A DNA stretch of 64,000 nucleotides from Bradyrhizobium liaoningense. GTDB lineage: Bacteria > Pseudomonadota > Alphaproteobacteria > Rhizobiales > Xanthobacteraceae. This document shows, piece by piece, positions 8,274 to 17,585 of this stretch. Each line of letters starts with the position of its first letter. Positions within the stretch are counted from its first letter, which is position 1. Made by a program: the position numbers and the translations under genes. Location of the stretch: assembly GCF_018130955.1 (NCBI RefSeq), contig NZ_JAFCJM010000010.1:124001-188000 (forward strand). Reading direction: 5' to 3'. A model generated the notes under the pieces. That model saw only the letters and a program-made list of their open reading frames with translations. It was not told the origin of the DNA and searched no databases.

Positions 8274-9869
8274 GTGACGACAGCCCCCGCCATGACTGCC
8301 CCGAAAGACCACGCCGCGCGCCGGTCGCTCATCATGGCCGCGGCCGTGATCGCCGCGATGACGCTGCTCCGCATCGTCTATGCCAGTGCGATCGAGCTGC
8401 GCACCGACGAGGCCTATTACTGGACCTGGTCGAAGGAGAGCGCGCTGAGCTTCCTCGATCATCCGCCCATGATCGCCTGGTTCATCCGCTTCGGCACCGC
8501 GATTGTTGGCGACACCACGCTCGGCGTGCGTTTCGGTGGCATTTTGGCGATGCTGATCACCCAGCTCCTGCTCGCCGATATCGTCCGCCGCGTCACCCAT
8601 GACGCGCGCGCGATCGTGCTCGCGGTGCTGATGCCGGAGGCCGCGCTCTATTACGGCCTGCTGATGTCGAAAGTGTCGCCCGACATCGCGATGATCCCGT
8701 TCGCGGTTGCTATGATCTGGTCGCTGGTCCTGATATCGCAGAGCGGCGACGGCCGCTGGTGGCTGCTGGCGGGATTGTTCGCGGGCCTTTCGCTGCTCGC
8801 AAAATTCACGGCGATCATGTTCGCGCCCGCGGTGCTTGCCTTTGCGCTGGTGCCGGATTGGCGGTGGCGCTGGCTGCGCAGTCCCTATCCATATCTCGCG
8901 GCGCTGATCGCGATCGTCGTGTTCTCGCCGGTGCTGGTCTGGAACGCGCAGCACGACTGGGCAACGTTCCGCTTCCAGCTCGTGCGCGCGACCGCCAATT
9001 ACGACATCTCCTGGCGCACCGTCGGCGACTATATCGGCCTGCAATTCGGATTGGTCGGTTTCGTCATGCTGCCGGTGGTGCTGTCCGGCCTGACGCTGAC
9101 GGCGTGGCGCGGCTATCGCAGGCGCGAGCCGGTCGCCATCCTGCTGTCGACAGCGGTGCTGGTGCCGTTCCTCTATTTCCTCTGGAAGTCGCTGACGCTG
9201 CGGGTCGGCGACACCTGGCCGATGTTCATGTGGCCGGTCGGCTTTGCGGCCGCCGCCATCAACATCGCGATGCTGCCGCGCGAGGGCTGGCCGGGCTGGA
9301 TGATCAAGTCGACGATCTTCTGGGCCGACACCGCGGTGGCGACCGGCATTGCTTTCGTCGTCCTTGTGTTTCTCTATTATGTCGTCGCACCGTTCAACCT
9401 GCTCGGCAAGATCGATCCGATCGGCGGCGAGGCCGGCTACGAGCAGGTCGTTGCGCGCCTCGAGGCCCAGCTCGACAAGACCGGCGCGACCTGGGTCGCG
9501 ACCACGGACTACCGCACCTATGCCATGCTGCGCTGGCTGCTGCGCGACCGCGTGCCCGTCGTCGAGATCAACGAGCGCGGCCGCTTCCAGGGCTTTTGCG
9601 ATCCCGGCATGGACAAGATCCGCGGCCATGCCGGCATCTATGTCGGCCGTGAGCCGGACAACCGTGCGCCGCTCTGGGAGACGATCCCGGTGAAGCGCGA
9701 GCCGCTGGAAGAGGTTCAACGCCGCTGGCGTGGCCTCGTCATGGATACCTACGCGCTGGAAAAGCTCACCGGCTGGACGCCGGAGCTCGCGCCGCCAAAG
9801 GACTCGCCGCTGTTCCAGTGGCGCGTGCTGGCGGGGGATATGTCGCCTTCCCTACGCTTGCGTAGCTAG
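8274..9869 (+). CDS. Glycosyltransferase family 39 (ArnT/PMT-like) membrane protein
   Basis: A 531-residue integral membrane protein with about nine to eleven hydrophobic helices in residues 18-375 and a soluble C-terminal part. The first outer loop holds TDEAYYWTWSK and DHPPM, the acidic signature of GT39/ArnT-type enzymes that take sugars from polyprenyl-phosphate donors in the outer leaflet of the inner membrane. The acceptor (lipid A, hopanoid or protein) cannot be told from sequence. The GTG at 8274 has AGGAG about 15 bases upstream; an ATG at 8292 would remove six residues. It converges with the ycjXF pair, separated by a strong palindrome. Confidence 0.85.
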   Translation: MTTAPAMTAPKDHAARRSLIMAAAVIAAMTLLRIVYASAIELRTDEAYYWTWSKESALSFLDHPPMIAWFIRFGTAIVGDTTLGVRFGGILAMLITQLLLADIVRRVTHDARAIVLAVLMPEAALYYGLLMSKVSPDIAMIPFAVAMIWSLVLISQSGDGRWWLLAGLFAGLSLLAKFTAIMFAPAVLAFALVPDWRWRWLRSPYPYLAALIAIVVFSPVLVWNAQHDWATFRFQLVRATANYDISWRTVGDYIGLQFGLVGFVMLPVVLSGLTLTAWRGYRRREPVAILLSTAVLVPFLYFLWKSLTLRVGDTWPMFMWPVGFAAAAINIAMLPREGWPGWMIKSTIFWADTAVATGIAFVVLVFLYYVVAPFNLLGKIDPIGGEAGYEQVVARLEAQLDKTGATWVATTDYRTYAMLRWLLRDRVPVVEINERGRFQGFCDPGMDKIRGHAGIYVGREPDNRAPLWETIPVKREPLEEVQRRWRGLVMDTYALEKLTGWTPELAPPKDSPLFQWRVLAGDMSPSLRLRS

Positions 9870-9885
9870 CGAAGCGCGAACTCTT

Positions 9886-9918
9886 ACCCTCCCCTGGAGG
9901 GGCCCTCCAGGGGAGGGT
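9886..9918. terminator. Palindrome between convergent genes, possible bidirectional terminator
   Basis: Near-perfect inverted repeat, arms ACCCTCCCCTGGAG and CTCCAGGGGAGGGT. It lies 16 bases past the glycosyltransferase stop and 30 bases before the opposing ycjF stop. The stem is strong but lacks a clear T-run on either side. It also resembles the GC-rich family D repeats. Confidence 0.5.
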
Positions 9919-9947
9919 GCGGCGAGCATGCGGCGAGAAAGCGCGCG

Positions 9948-10976
9948 CTACGCCTCGTCGTCCTTCTTCCGCAGCAAATCCGTCGCGAGGTCTGACAGCT
10001 TTGGCTGCGGCAGGGCCGCGAACGGCAGCGGGCGCGTGACGTCGATCGCAGCTAACCCGAGTCGCGCCGTCAGGAGCCCGTTGAGCACGCCTTCGCCCAA
10101 CCGCTGCGACAGTTTTGCCGCGATGCCGTGGCCGAGCATCTGCTGCACCAGGCTGTCGCTCGCCGCCATGCCGCCGGTGATGGCGAGATGGGCGATGACG
10201 TGGCGGAGCAGGCGGATCATGCCGAGGGCGCCGGGCCGGCCGCCATAGAGCCGCGCCAGCTGGCGGATCAGGCGAAGCGAGGCGACGAACACGAACAGCA
10301 CGTCGATCAGCGCACGCGGCGAGACGGCGGTGACGATCGAGACCCGCTGCGCGGCTGTCGAAACGAGTCGCCGCGCTTCCTCGTCCAGCGGTGCCATCAA
10401 TTCGCGCTCGGCGAGGCGCACCATGTCGGCGCCGTCGATGATCTCGCCGGCATGGTTTTGCAGCGCGGCGCGGGCGCGCGCGAGCTGCGGATTCTGATGC
10501 GCGATTCTGAGCAGGTCCTGCACGATGGCGCGGCTCTCGGCGCGGTCGTCGCTGGCCAGCACCGCGGTCGCACGCTGATGCAGCTTCTCGATGGTCGCAA
10601 GCCGCGCCAGGCCAAAGGCCTCGCGTCCGATCACGACCGCGAGCGCCAGCGTGGTGACGAAGGCAAAGGCAAGGCCGACGAAGCCGAGCGTTTCGCTGCG
10701 CGCAAACAGATCCTCGATCAGGTGAACGACGCCGAGGCCGACGCCGAGCAGCGTCAACCCGGCAAGGCCCGACCAGAACAGCGTGCCCCAGGGAAAGCCG
10801 CGCCGCGCCGGCAGCCGTGTTTCAATGGGAACGGGAAGCTGCGCCGGATCGGGCTCCGGCGTGATCTGGATCGTGCCGCGCAGGGCGCGGCCGGTCTCGT
10901 CGGCTTCCGTCACGACGACGCCGGGATCGTCGAGGCGGAACGTCGCCGGCCGCCGTGGCTCGGATCGGTCGCTCAT
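9948..10976 (-). CDS. ycjF: YcjF-type membrane protein (TIGR01620/DUF697)
   Basis: A 342-residue inner membrane protein. Two hydrophobic helices near residues 72-95 and 98-120 (LFWSGLAGLTLLGVGLGVVH, then GFVGLAFAFVTTLALAVVIG) are followed by a DUF697 domain in the C-terminal half. The N-terminal 60 residues are polar and acidic. It overlaps the upstream YcjX gene by four bases (ATGA), so the two are translationally coupled, as ycjX and ycjF are in gammaproteobacteria. There they belong to a stress- or envelope-linked operon, and the molecular function is not established. Confidence 0.85.
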   Translation of the reverse strand: MSDRSEPRRPATFRLDDPGVVVTEADETGRALRGTIQITPEPDPAQLPVPIETRLPARRGFPWGTLFWSGLAGLTLLGVGLGVVHLIEDLFARSETLGFVGLAFAFVTTLALAVVIGREAFGLARLATIEKLHQRATAVLASDDRAESRAIVQDLLRIAHQNPQLARARAALQNHAGEIIDGADMVRLAERELMAPLDEEARRLVSTAAQRVSIVTAVSPRALIDVLFVFVASLRLIRQLARLYGGRPGALGMIRLLRHVIAHLAITGGMAASDSLVQQMLGHGIAAKLSQRLGEGVLNGLLTARLGLAAIDVTRPLPFAALPQPKLSDLATDLLRKKDDEA

Positions 10977-12442
10977 TGCAATCTGTCTCCGATCAGGAAC
11001 TGCAAGGCACGGTCGAGGCGGATGTGAGGCAGGGTCGGTTCTCCGTCGCCCTCACGCTCGAGCTTTGGCGGGCGAAAGCGCAGGAAGCGGAAATCGCTCT
11101 TCTCCGGCGCGGCCGTGGAGAGCCCGCGAAACGCATCGTTGCCGTTGAACAGCGCCTCGGGATCGGCGGGCAGGTCGCCCGGAAAGGTCGCGACCTCGGT
11201 GTTGCCGTCGAAGAATTCGCCGCCGGCGCTTTCGCCGGCCGCCGGCGTTCCCAGGATGGAGGGAAGCTTGTCGCGGCCGCGCGAGACCTGCGCCTCGCGC
11301 GTGGCGCGCACCGCGGCGAGCGCCACCACGTCGATCTCGGCGCCGGTGCTCTCCGCCCGCGTCACCGCGCGCGCCACCGCACGGCGCAGCACGGCCTCGA
11401 GACGGTCATGGCTGGAATGGTGCAGATGGTCGGCCTTGGTCGCCGCAAACAGGATGCGGTCGATGCGCGGCCGGAACAGGCTGGAGAGGATGGTGCTGCG
11501 CCCGATGTTGAAACAATCGAGAATGCCCGCGAGCGCGGCTTCGAGATCGTGCAGCGCCTCGGGCCCGGAGTTGAAGGCGGAGAGCGCATCGGCCAGCACG
11601 ATCTGGCGATCGAGCCGTGCAAAATGATCGCGGAAGAACGGCCGCACCACGACGTCCTTGTAGGCCTCGTAGCGCCGCACCATCATTGCCCACAGCGATC
11701 CCTCCGGCGCCTGTCCGTCGACGGGAACATCAAGCGGCGCAAAGGTCAGCGCCGGGGTATAAGCGAGATTGCCGGGCATCAGGAAGCGTCCGGGCGGCAG
11801 CAAGCTCATCGCAAAGCGCTCATCGCGGCAGGCGCGCAAATAGTCGGTGAACAGTTTTGCCGCTGCCAGCGTCGCCTGCTCGTCCTCGCGCGCCTCCGGC
11901 TTCAGCGTGGCCAGATGCGCGTGCCAGTCGGCGGCGAGATGCGCGCGCGGCGCTTCGCGGGACAGCGCGAGGCTCTCGGCCGACCATTGCTCGTAGCTCT
12001 TTTGCAGCAGCGGCAGGTCGAGCAGCCATTCGCCGGGATAGTCGACGATATCGAGCGTCAGCGTGCGATCCGCGCCGTTCTGGCGCTGGTAATCGATCAC
12101 CAGGCGGAGCTCGCTGATATCGGTGGTCGAGTTCGGCCAGCGCCGCTCCTCGATCAGCGCGCGCAGATGGCTTTCATAGGCAAAACGCGGCACGGCATCG
12201 TCCGGTTGCGGCGCCAGATTGGCGCGGGCGATCCGGCCCGACGCATAGGCCTCGAACACTGGAAAGCGGCCGCCGCGGGTCAGGCCGTGGATCAGCGCGG
12301 TGATGAAGACGGTCTTGCCGGCGCGCGACAGGCCGGTGACGCCGAGCCGCACGGTCGGATTGAAGAAATGCTCGCCATAGTCAAGGAGCGCCCGGGCCGA
12401 CAGGCGCGCCTCCTCGACCATATCCTGGAAACTGAAAGCCAT
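10973..12442 (-). CDS. ycjX: YcjX-type P-loop GTPase (DUF463)
   Basis: A 489-residue DUF463 protein with a Walker A motif at residues 37-44 (GLSRAGKT) and a downstream LDIVDYPGEWLLDLPLL stretch that serves as the DxPG switch. The family is a distinct group of P-loop NTPases, reported in other bacteria to bind GDP/GTP and to be stress-linked. Partner YcjF follows with a four-base overlap. The region before the gene (12443-12628) is shared with a divergent membrane-protein gene and has no other feature. Confidence 0.88.
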   Translation of the reverse strand: MAFSFQDMVEEARLSARALLDYGEHFFNPTVRLGVTGLSRAGKTVFITALIHGLTRGGRFPVFEAYASGRIARANLAPQPDDAVPRFAYESHLRALIEERRWPNSTTDISELRLVIDYQRQNGADRTLTLDIVDYPGEWLLDLPLLQKSYEQWSAESLALSREAPRAHLAADWHAHLATLKPEAREDEQATLAAAKLFTDYLRACRDERFAMSLLPPGRFLMPGNLAYTPALTFAPLDVPVDGQAPEGSLWAMMVRRYEAYKDVVVRPFFRDHFARLDRQIVLADALSAFNSGPEALHDLEAALAGILDCFNIGRSTILSSLFRPRIDRILFAATKADHLHHSSHDRLEAVLRRAVARAVTRAESTGAEIDVVALAAVRATREAQVSRGRDKLPSILGTPAAGESAGGEFFDGNTEVATFPGDLPADPEALFNGNDAFRGLSTAAPEKSDFRFLRFRPPKLEREGDGEPTLPHIRLDRALQFLIGDRLQ

Positions 12443-12628
12443 GGGTAAAGCGAAGGATCTCGGGCGGGCGGGCGAATAGGCAAATTGGACTAGTCACAAA
12501 AGTGGCAACTGTCTGACGAAAATCAAGCTTCATACTTCCACCGCCTTTTCGGGCGAAGCCGCCGTTGAACGTGGCGTTAACTGCCAAAGACCAATATCAG
12601 ACCGTCTCCTCGTTGCGTGTGGGCAGGC

Positions 12629-13324
12629 ATGACCGTTTTCAGGCTGAAACAATTCGCGTCGACCTCCGTCCATGCTGCGGCTGACGCGATCCGCTGGAAT
12701 TATGACCGCGCCGAGCTGATCGCCGACGGCATCGTTCATGCGATCGGTGTGCTCTCCGGAATCATCGCAGCGACGGTGCTGGTGGTGCTGGCCGCGGTCT
12801 ATGCCAGCGCCATCAACATCGTCGGCGTCTCGATCTACGTCGCCGGCCTCTTGTCGATGCTGGTCTTGTCAGCGACCTATAACCTCTGGCCGGTATCACG
12901 CGCGAAGTGGGTGTTGCGGCGCTTCGACCATTCCGCGATCTACCTCTTGATCGCGGCGACCTATACGCCGTTCATTCTGGAACTGAAGGACAGCCTGTTC
13001 GCGCTGGCGCTCCTCGCCGGCGTCTGGTGCGTCGCGATCCTCGGCATCGTGCTCAAGCTTTGCTACCCCGGGCGCTTCGACCGCGTCGCGGTTGGAATTT
13101 ACCTCGCGATGGGTTGGAGCGGCATGATGCTCTATGATGCCGTGGTCAAGGCGCTGCCGGCCATGGCGCTGTGGTTCGTGGTCGCAGGCGGCGCGCTCTA
13201 CACGTGTGGCGTGATCTTCCACGCCTGGCAGCGGCTGCGCTTCCAAAACGCGATCTGGCATGGCTTTGTCTTGGCCGGCGCGGCATGCCATTATACCGCG
13301 GTGCTCGATCTGGTCCTGACCTGA
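12629..13324 (+). CDS. Hemolysin III / PAQR-family membrane protein
   Basis: A 231-residue protein with seven predicted membrane helices after a 35-residue N-terminal lead. Family landmarks are the early HAIG, the RFDHSAIYLLIAATYTP segment and the late GFVLAGAACHYTAV; their histidines form the metal site of PAQR-type proteins. Bacterial members (YqfA/HlyIII) influence membrane lipid homeostasis and are not proven haemolysins. The ATG at 12629 is chosen; a GTG at 12617 would add four residues. It stands alone between ycjX and a dehydrogenase gene that begins 36 bases later and may be cotranscribed. Confidence 0.88.
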   Translation: MTVFRLKQFASTSVHAAADAIRWNYDRAELIADGIVHAIGVLSGIIAATVLVVLAAVYASAINIVGVSIYVAGLLSMLVLSATYNLWPVSRAKWVLRRFDHSAIYLLIAATYTPFILELKDSLFALALLAGVWCVAILGIVLKLCYPGRFDRVAVGIYLAMGWSGMMLYDAVVKALPAMALWFVVAGGALYTCGVIFHAWQRLRFQNAIWHGFVLAGAACHYTAVLDLVLT

Positions 13325-13360
13325 TCGACGACAACAAGCGGATATCAAGGGAGAGGTCAG

Positions 13361-14155
13361 ATGCAGGTGGCCGGCAAGGTCGTGGTCGTCACCGGCGGCG
13401 CCAATGGCATCGGCAAGGCGCTGTGCGAGGTCTTTCACAGGGCGGGCGCGGCCAAGGTCGTGGTCGCGGACATGGAGGCGGCCGGCGCGCGCGCCGTGGC
13501 GGCCGAGGTCAACGGCGCCGCCTTCAAATGCGACGTCGCGCAGGAAAAGGACATATTGCACGTCATCGACGAGACCGAGCGCCAGTTTGGGCCCATCGCG
13601 CTGTTCTGCTCCAATGCCGGCATCGGCGGCGGTTTCGATCCGATGTCGGTGAATGCCGGCGGCTCCTCCGACGAGCCCTGGCAGAGGAGCTGGGCAATCC
13701 ACGTCATGGCCCATGTCTATGCGGCGAGGCACCTTGTTCCTCGGATGAAATCTCGCGGCGGCGGCTATTTCCTCAACACCATCTCGGCGGCGGGCCTGCT
13801 GTCGCAAGTCGGCAGCCCCGCCTATTCGGCGACCAAGCACGGCGCGGTCGGCTTTGCCGAAAATCTCGCGATCTCGCACAAGGCCGACAACATCAAGGTC
13901 TCGATCCTCTGCCCGCAAGGCGTCGACACCAACATGTTGCGCTCGATCCCCAAGGGCCCGCAATCCGGCGATGGCGACCTCTCGCCCGAGCAGGTTGCGA
14001 AAGACGCGCTCGCCGGCATCGAGCAGGAGACCTTCCTGATCCTGCCGCACCCCCAGGTGCTCGGCTACATGCGCAAGAAGACAGAGAACTACGACCGCTG
14101 GATCGGCGGCATGGCCAAGATCCAGGCGAAGATGCGGGAAGATTTCGGGAAGTGA
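13361..14155 (+). CDS. Short-chain dehydrogenase/reductase
   Basis: A 264-residue classical SDR. The nucleotide-binding motif TGGANGIG is at residues 11-18, the NAG motif follows in SNAGIGG, and the catalytic Ser142, Tyr155 and Lys159 are all present (YSATK). An acidic residue after the second strand (ADMEAAG) favours NAD over NADP. A GGGAGAGG ribosome site precedes the ATG. The substrate is unknown; C-terminal NYDRWIGGMAKIQ is typical of a broad group annotated as SDRs of lipid or alcohol metabolism. Confidence 0.88.
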   Translation: MQVAGKVVVVTGGANGIGKALCEVFHRAGAAKVVVADMEAAGARAVAAEVNGAAFKCDVAQEKDILHVIDETERQFGPIALFCSNAGIGGGFDPMSVNAGGSSDEPWQRSWAIHVMAHVYAARHLVPRMKSRGGGYFLNTISAAGLLSQVGSPAYSATKHGAVGFAENLAISHKADNIKVSILCPQGVDTNMLRSIPKGPQSGDGDLSPEQVAKDALAGIEQETFLILPHPQVLGYMRKKTENYDRWIGGMAKIQAKMREDFGK

Positions 14156-14161
14156 CCGTCA

Positions 14162-14222
14162 GGTCATCCCGGGGCAATGCGAAGCATCGAACCCCAATTC
14201 GCAATCGCGAATTGTGGGATCT
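14162..14222. repeat. Dispersed intergenic repeat, family B, copy 1 (short)
   Basis: Shares GATGCGAAGCATCGAACCCC-type sequence and AATTCGCAATCGCGAATT with the fuller copies at 19178-19299 and 61421-61520. It sits just past the SDR stop codon and seems truncated on the right. Confidence 0.75.
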
Positions 14223-14410
14223 TGTGCCACACACTCGCTGTCGTCCTGGCGAAACAGGCCGTAAAAAAACTCAGCGCGCTCGTTTCGACGTAGAATCTGA
14301 TTCTCTTGCGCGACAGAAGAGAGAACCAAGTAGTCAGTAAAGAGCTTGAAAGCAGGGGCGTGGAGCATCCTGTTCTATCGAGCTCTCCGAATCTTGAGTT
14401 TTTGCACAGC

Positions 14411-14523
14411 CTGGAAAGCCAGGACCCATTACCCCAAGGAGCAGTTGCGGCGCGAAACCGTCACCACGAATCTTCGCCAAACCTCTTCTTGTGGCAATGG
14501 GTCCTGGCCTTCGCCAGGACGAC
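14411..14523. repeat. Dispersed intergenic repeat, family C, copy 2
   Basis: An inverted repeat with outer arms GCCAGGACCCATTACCCC and GGCAATGGGTCCTGGC, related to the copy at 8091-8210. Between the two repeats in this gap (14223-14410) no gene or recognisable RNA is seen. Confidence 0.75.
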
Positions 14524-14545
14524 GTTGTGGATACGTAGTGCGTCC

Positions 14546-16174
14546 CTAATTCTTCTGCGCGTACAGCAGCGGCACCGCTGAATCCACCACCACCTCAACC
14601 AGGCTCGTGCCCTTGAACGCCAGAGCGCGCTTCAGCGCCTCGCCAAGCTCCGTCGCCTTCGTCACGCGCACCGCATCGCACCCCATGCCGTCGGCGAGCT
14701 TGACAAAATCGATGCCGGGCAATTCCAGCCCGGGCACGTTGCGCACCTGCATGACCTGGCTGAAGGAGCGCATCGCGCCGTAGCCGGAATTGTTGATGAC
14801 GACGATGGTGAGCGGCAGCTTGCGCTGGGCGGCGGTCCACAGCGCCTGGATCGAGTACATCGCCGAGCCGTCGCCGATCAGGCAGACGGTGCGGCTCTTC
14901 GGCCGGCCCAGCGCCATGCCGACGGAGGCCGGCAGCGAGTAGCCGAGGCCGCCGCTCGACATCGTGTAAAAACTGTCCTGGCCGCGCATCGGCATGAACC
15001 TTTGCATCGCCGGCCGGTGCGAGGGCACTTCCTCGACCAGCGCCGCGCCCTCCGGAATCGCCTGCGACAGTGAATGCAGCAAAAACTCGACCGGCAGCGG
15101 ATCGGCGGCTTTTGGGGCCGGCGGCAATGCACGGCCCTTCGGCACGGCGCGCTTGGATTCCGGCAGCAAGTCGAGCAGTGCGCTGAGCGCCGGCTTCATG
15201 GTCGCGACGATGCTGGTGCCTGATGGCGTCACTGCGGCGGCGTCGGGATCATCCGTGATCTGGAAGATCGTCGTGCCGCCGTCGAAGATCGCGGCATGGC
15301 CTTCGACATGGAAGGTGAACACGGGCGCGCCGATCACGATGACGAGGTCATGCTCGCGCAGTGCATCCGAGAGCTGAGCCGGCGAGGCGTGCAAAAAGCC
15401 CGCGAATTGCGGATGCCGCTCCGGGAAAGAGCAGCGCGCCGAGAACGGGCTGACCCAGATGCTTGCCTTGGCTTTCTCGGCGACGCGCACCATCAGGTCG
15501 ACGGCGCCGGCACGGTCGACGCCGGGACCGACGACGAGGGCAGGGTGCTTGCTGGCACCGAGCGCCTTCACCAGCGTCTGCATCGCATCCATTTCAGGAC
15601 CGATCTCGCGGCTGACCTTGCGCGCCTCGATCGGCGAGGTCGCATGCGTCCAGTCGTCGATCGGGATCGAGACGAAGGTCGGCCCGCAGGGCGGCTGCAT
15701 CGCGGTGTAATAGGCGCGCGCGATCGCCGCCGGCACGTCTTCGGCGCGCGCGGGCTCGACGCTGTATTTCACGTAAGGCCGCGGAAACTCCGAGGCGCGC
15801 TCGGCATAGAGAAAGGCCTGCAGCGGCAGGATCGAGCGGGCCTGCTGGCCCGCGGTGATCACGAGCGGCGTCTGGTTGCGATGCGCGGTGTAGATGTTGC
15901 CGAGCGCATTGCCGACGCCGGCCGCCGAATGCAGATTGACGAAGCCGGCATTGCGCGTCGCCTGCGCATAGCCATCGGCCATGCCGACGGCGGAAGCCTC
16001 CTGGAGCGCCAGCACGTAATCGATGTCGTCAGGCCAGTCGCTCAAAAACGGCAGCTCGGTCGAGCCGGGATTGCCGAACACGCGCTTGATGCCGAAACCG
16101 CGGAGCAGATCGAGGGTGGCTTGCTTGACGGTGACCGTCTTGCTTTTTTTCGCAGCAGGCTTGCGGGACGACAT
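14546..16174 (-). CDS. mdlC: Benzoylformate decarboxylase (ThDP enzyme)
   Basis: A 542-residue thiamine-diphosphate enzyme. The residues that define benzoylformate decarboxylase are present: Ser38 in NPGSTELPFL, Glu59 (cofactor activation), His82 in NLHSAAG and His289 in APVFTFHVEG, matching Ser26, Glu47, His70 and His281 of the Pseudomonas putida enzyme. The ThDP/Mg site is GDGSAMYSIQALW. It should convert benzoylformate to benzaldehyde and CO2 in mandelate-type aromatic breakdown. A lysine-rich 15-residue N-terminal lead (SSRKPAAKKSK) is unusual. The ATG at 16174 has GGGAG upstream. It lies at the end of a set with a hydrolase and a broken substrate-binding protein. Confidence 0.88.
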   Translation of the reverse strand: MSSRKPAAKKSKTVTVKQATLDLLRGFGIKRVFGNPGSTELPFLSDWPDDIDYVLALQEASAVGMADGYAQATRNAGFVNLHSAAGVGNALGNIYTAHRNQTPLVITAGQQARSILPLQAFLYAERASEFPRPYVKYSVEPARAEDVPAAIARAYYTAMQPPCGPTFVSIPIDDWTHATSPIEARKVSREIGPEMDAMQTLVKALGASKHPALVVGPGVDRAGAVDLMVRVAEKAKASIWVSPFSARCSFPERHPQFAGFLHASPAQLSDALREHDLVIVIGAPVFTFHVEGHAAIFDGGTTIFQITDDPDAAAVTPSGTSIVATMKPALSALLDLLPESKRAVPKGRALPPAPKAADPLPVEFLLHSLSQAIPEGAALVEEVPSHRPAMQRFMPMRGQDSFYTMSSGGLGYSLPASVGMALGRPKSRTVCLIGDGSAMYSIQALWTAAQRKLPLTIVVINNSGYGAMRSFSQVMQVRNVPGLELPGIDFVKLADGMGCDAVRVTKATELGEALKRALAFKGTSLVEVVVDSAVPLLYAQKN

Positions 16175-16334
16175 CGGGGCGGCTCCCTTGATGATCTTCT
16201 TGTGTTCCGCCGCTGCGCCGAGCAAGAGCGACGATTGGTCCGCCTTAGCCCTTCAGCAAAGGTGAAGGCAACCCACCTCTCGATGGATTGCCTGACGAAG
16301 TCAAGATGAGGCCGCGCGATACGGGCGAAGCAGG

Positions 16335-17548
16335 TTACCGCGAGGTACCCTTGACCGGTGGGCATTTGCTCTCTGCGAGCGGCCACACGGTTTCCTCCGG
16401 CGGAATCGGGCGCACGATCTCCAGATAGTCCCAGGGATATTTTGACTCCGAGGGTTTCTTGACCCGCGCCAGATACATCGTGCGCGTCACGCGCCCGTCC
16501 TCGCGCAGTTTTGCGTCCTGCGAGAACACATCGTCGATCGGCACCTCACGCATCGCAGCCGCGACCTTCTCGGCATCGTCGGTGCCGGCCTTGGCAACGG
16601 CTTTCAGATAATGCCGTACCGCGCCGTACACGCCGGCATGCAGCATCGATGGCGGCATGCCGGTCTTCGCCATGAACTCCTTCGACCAGGCGCGCGTCGC
16701 CTCGTTCATGTCCCAGTAGGATGCGGTCGTCAGATACGTGCCCTGTGCGGCTTCCAGGCCCAGCGTGTGGATGTCTTGCAAGAACAGGATCATGGCCGCC
16801 AGACTTTGCCCGCCCTTCACGACCCGTACTCATTGGCCTGCTTCATCGCATTGATGGTGTCGTTGCCGGCATTGGCAATGCCGATGACCTTGGCGCCGGA
16901 GGACTGCGCGGTGAGCAGGAACGAGGAGAAATCCGGTGTGTTGAGCGGATGGCGGACGCCGCCCAGCACCTTGCCGCCGGCCGCCGCGATCACGTCGCTG
17001 GCGTCCTTCTGCAACTGCTGGCCGAAGGCATAATCGGCGGCGAGGAAGAACCACGAATTGCCGCCGGCCTTGACGACGGCGGAGGCCGTTCCGTGCGAGA
17101 CCGCGTAGGTGTCGTAGGTCCAGTGCACGCCGAAAGGCGAGCATTGCTCGTTGGTCAGTGCCGTCGTGCCCGCGCCGGAATAGAGCACGATCCGCCTCTT
17201 TTCGCGCGCGAGGCCCTGGATCGCGAGCGCAACACCGGAATTCGGCACGTCGACGATCGCATCCACGCCATCGACATCGAACCATTGGCGGGCAACGCCG
17301 GTGCCGATGTCGGGCTTGTGCTGATGATCGGCCGAAACCACCTGAACCGGCTTGCCGAGCACGGTGCCGCCGATCTCGCGAACCGCCATCTCGGCGGCGA
17401 CCAGCGAACCCTTGCCGGTGACATCGGCGGTGACACCGGCCATATCGGTCAGGACGCCGATCTTGACGGCGTCACCGCTGACCTGGGCTTGGGCGGCGGT
17501 CGGAACGGTCAATGCGACCAAGATTAATCCGAGCAAATCCAGTCTCAT
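16335..17548 (-). pseudogene. ABC transporter substrate-binding protein (Peripla_BP_6, LivK-like), frameshifted
   Basis: Two adjoining frames together make one complete 400-residue branched-chain-amino-acid-type binding protein. The first part (from ATG 17548 with GGAGG upstream and a signal peptide ending TAAQAQ) runs to NAMKQANEYGS then TGA at 16817. The second continues as VVKGGQSLAAMILFLQDIHT in another frame to a stop at 16335. A one-base loss near 16823, probably in a GGCGTC context, explains the break. The gene lies 37 bases after the alpha/beta hydrolase gene. Either the gene is recently inactivated or the assembly has an indel; no permease or ATPase genes are adjacent. Confidence 0.85.
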
Positions 17549-17585
17549 CTTGTCATTTCCTCCAGAGCTTTTGCGTCTTGTCGTG

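Noticed and set aside
8184-9719. Long minus-strand frame (511 codons) opposite the GT39 gene
   Set aside because: Composition is rich in Arg, His, Gln and Asp, as expected from an antisense frame of a membrane protein gene; the plus strand has the GT39 motifs.
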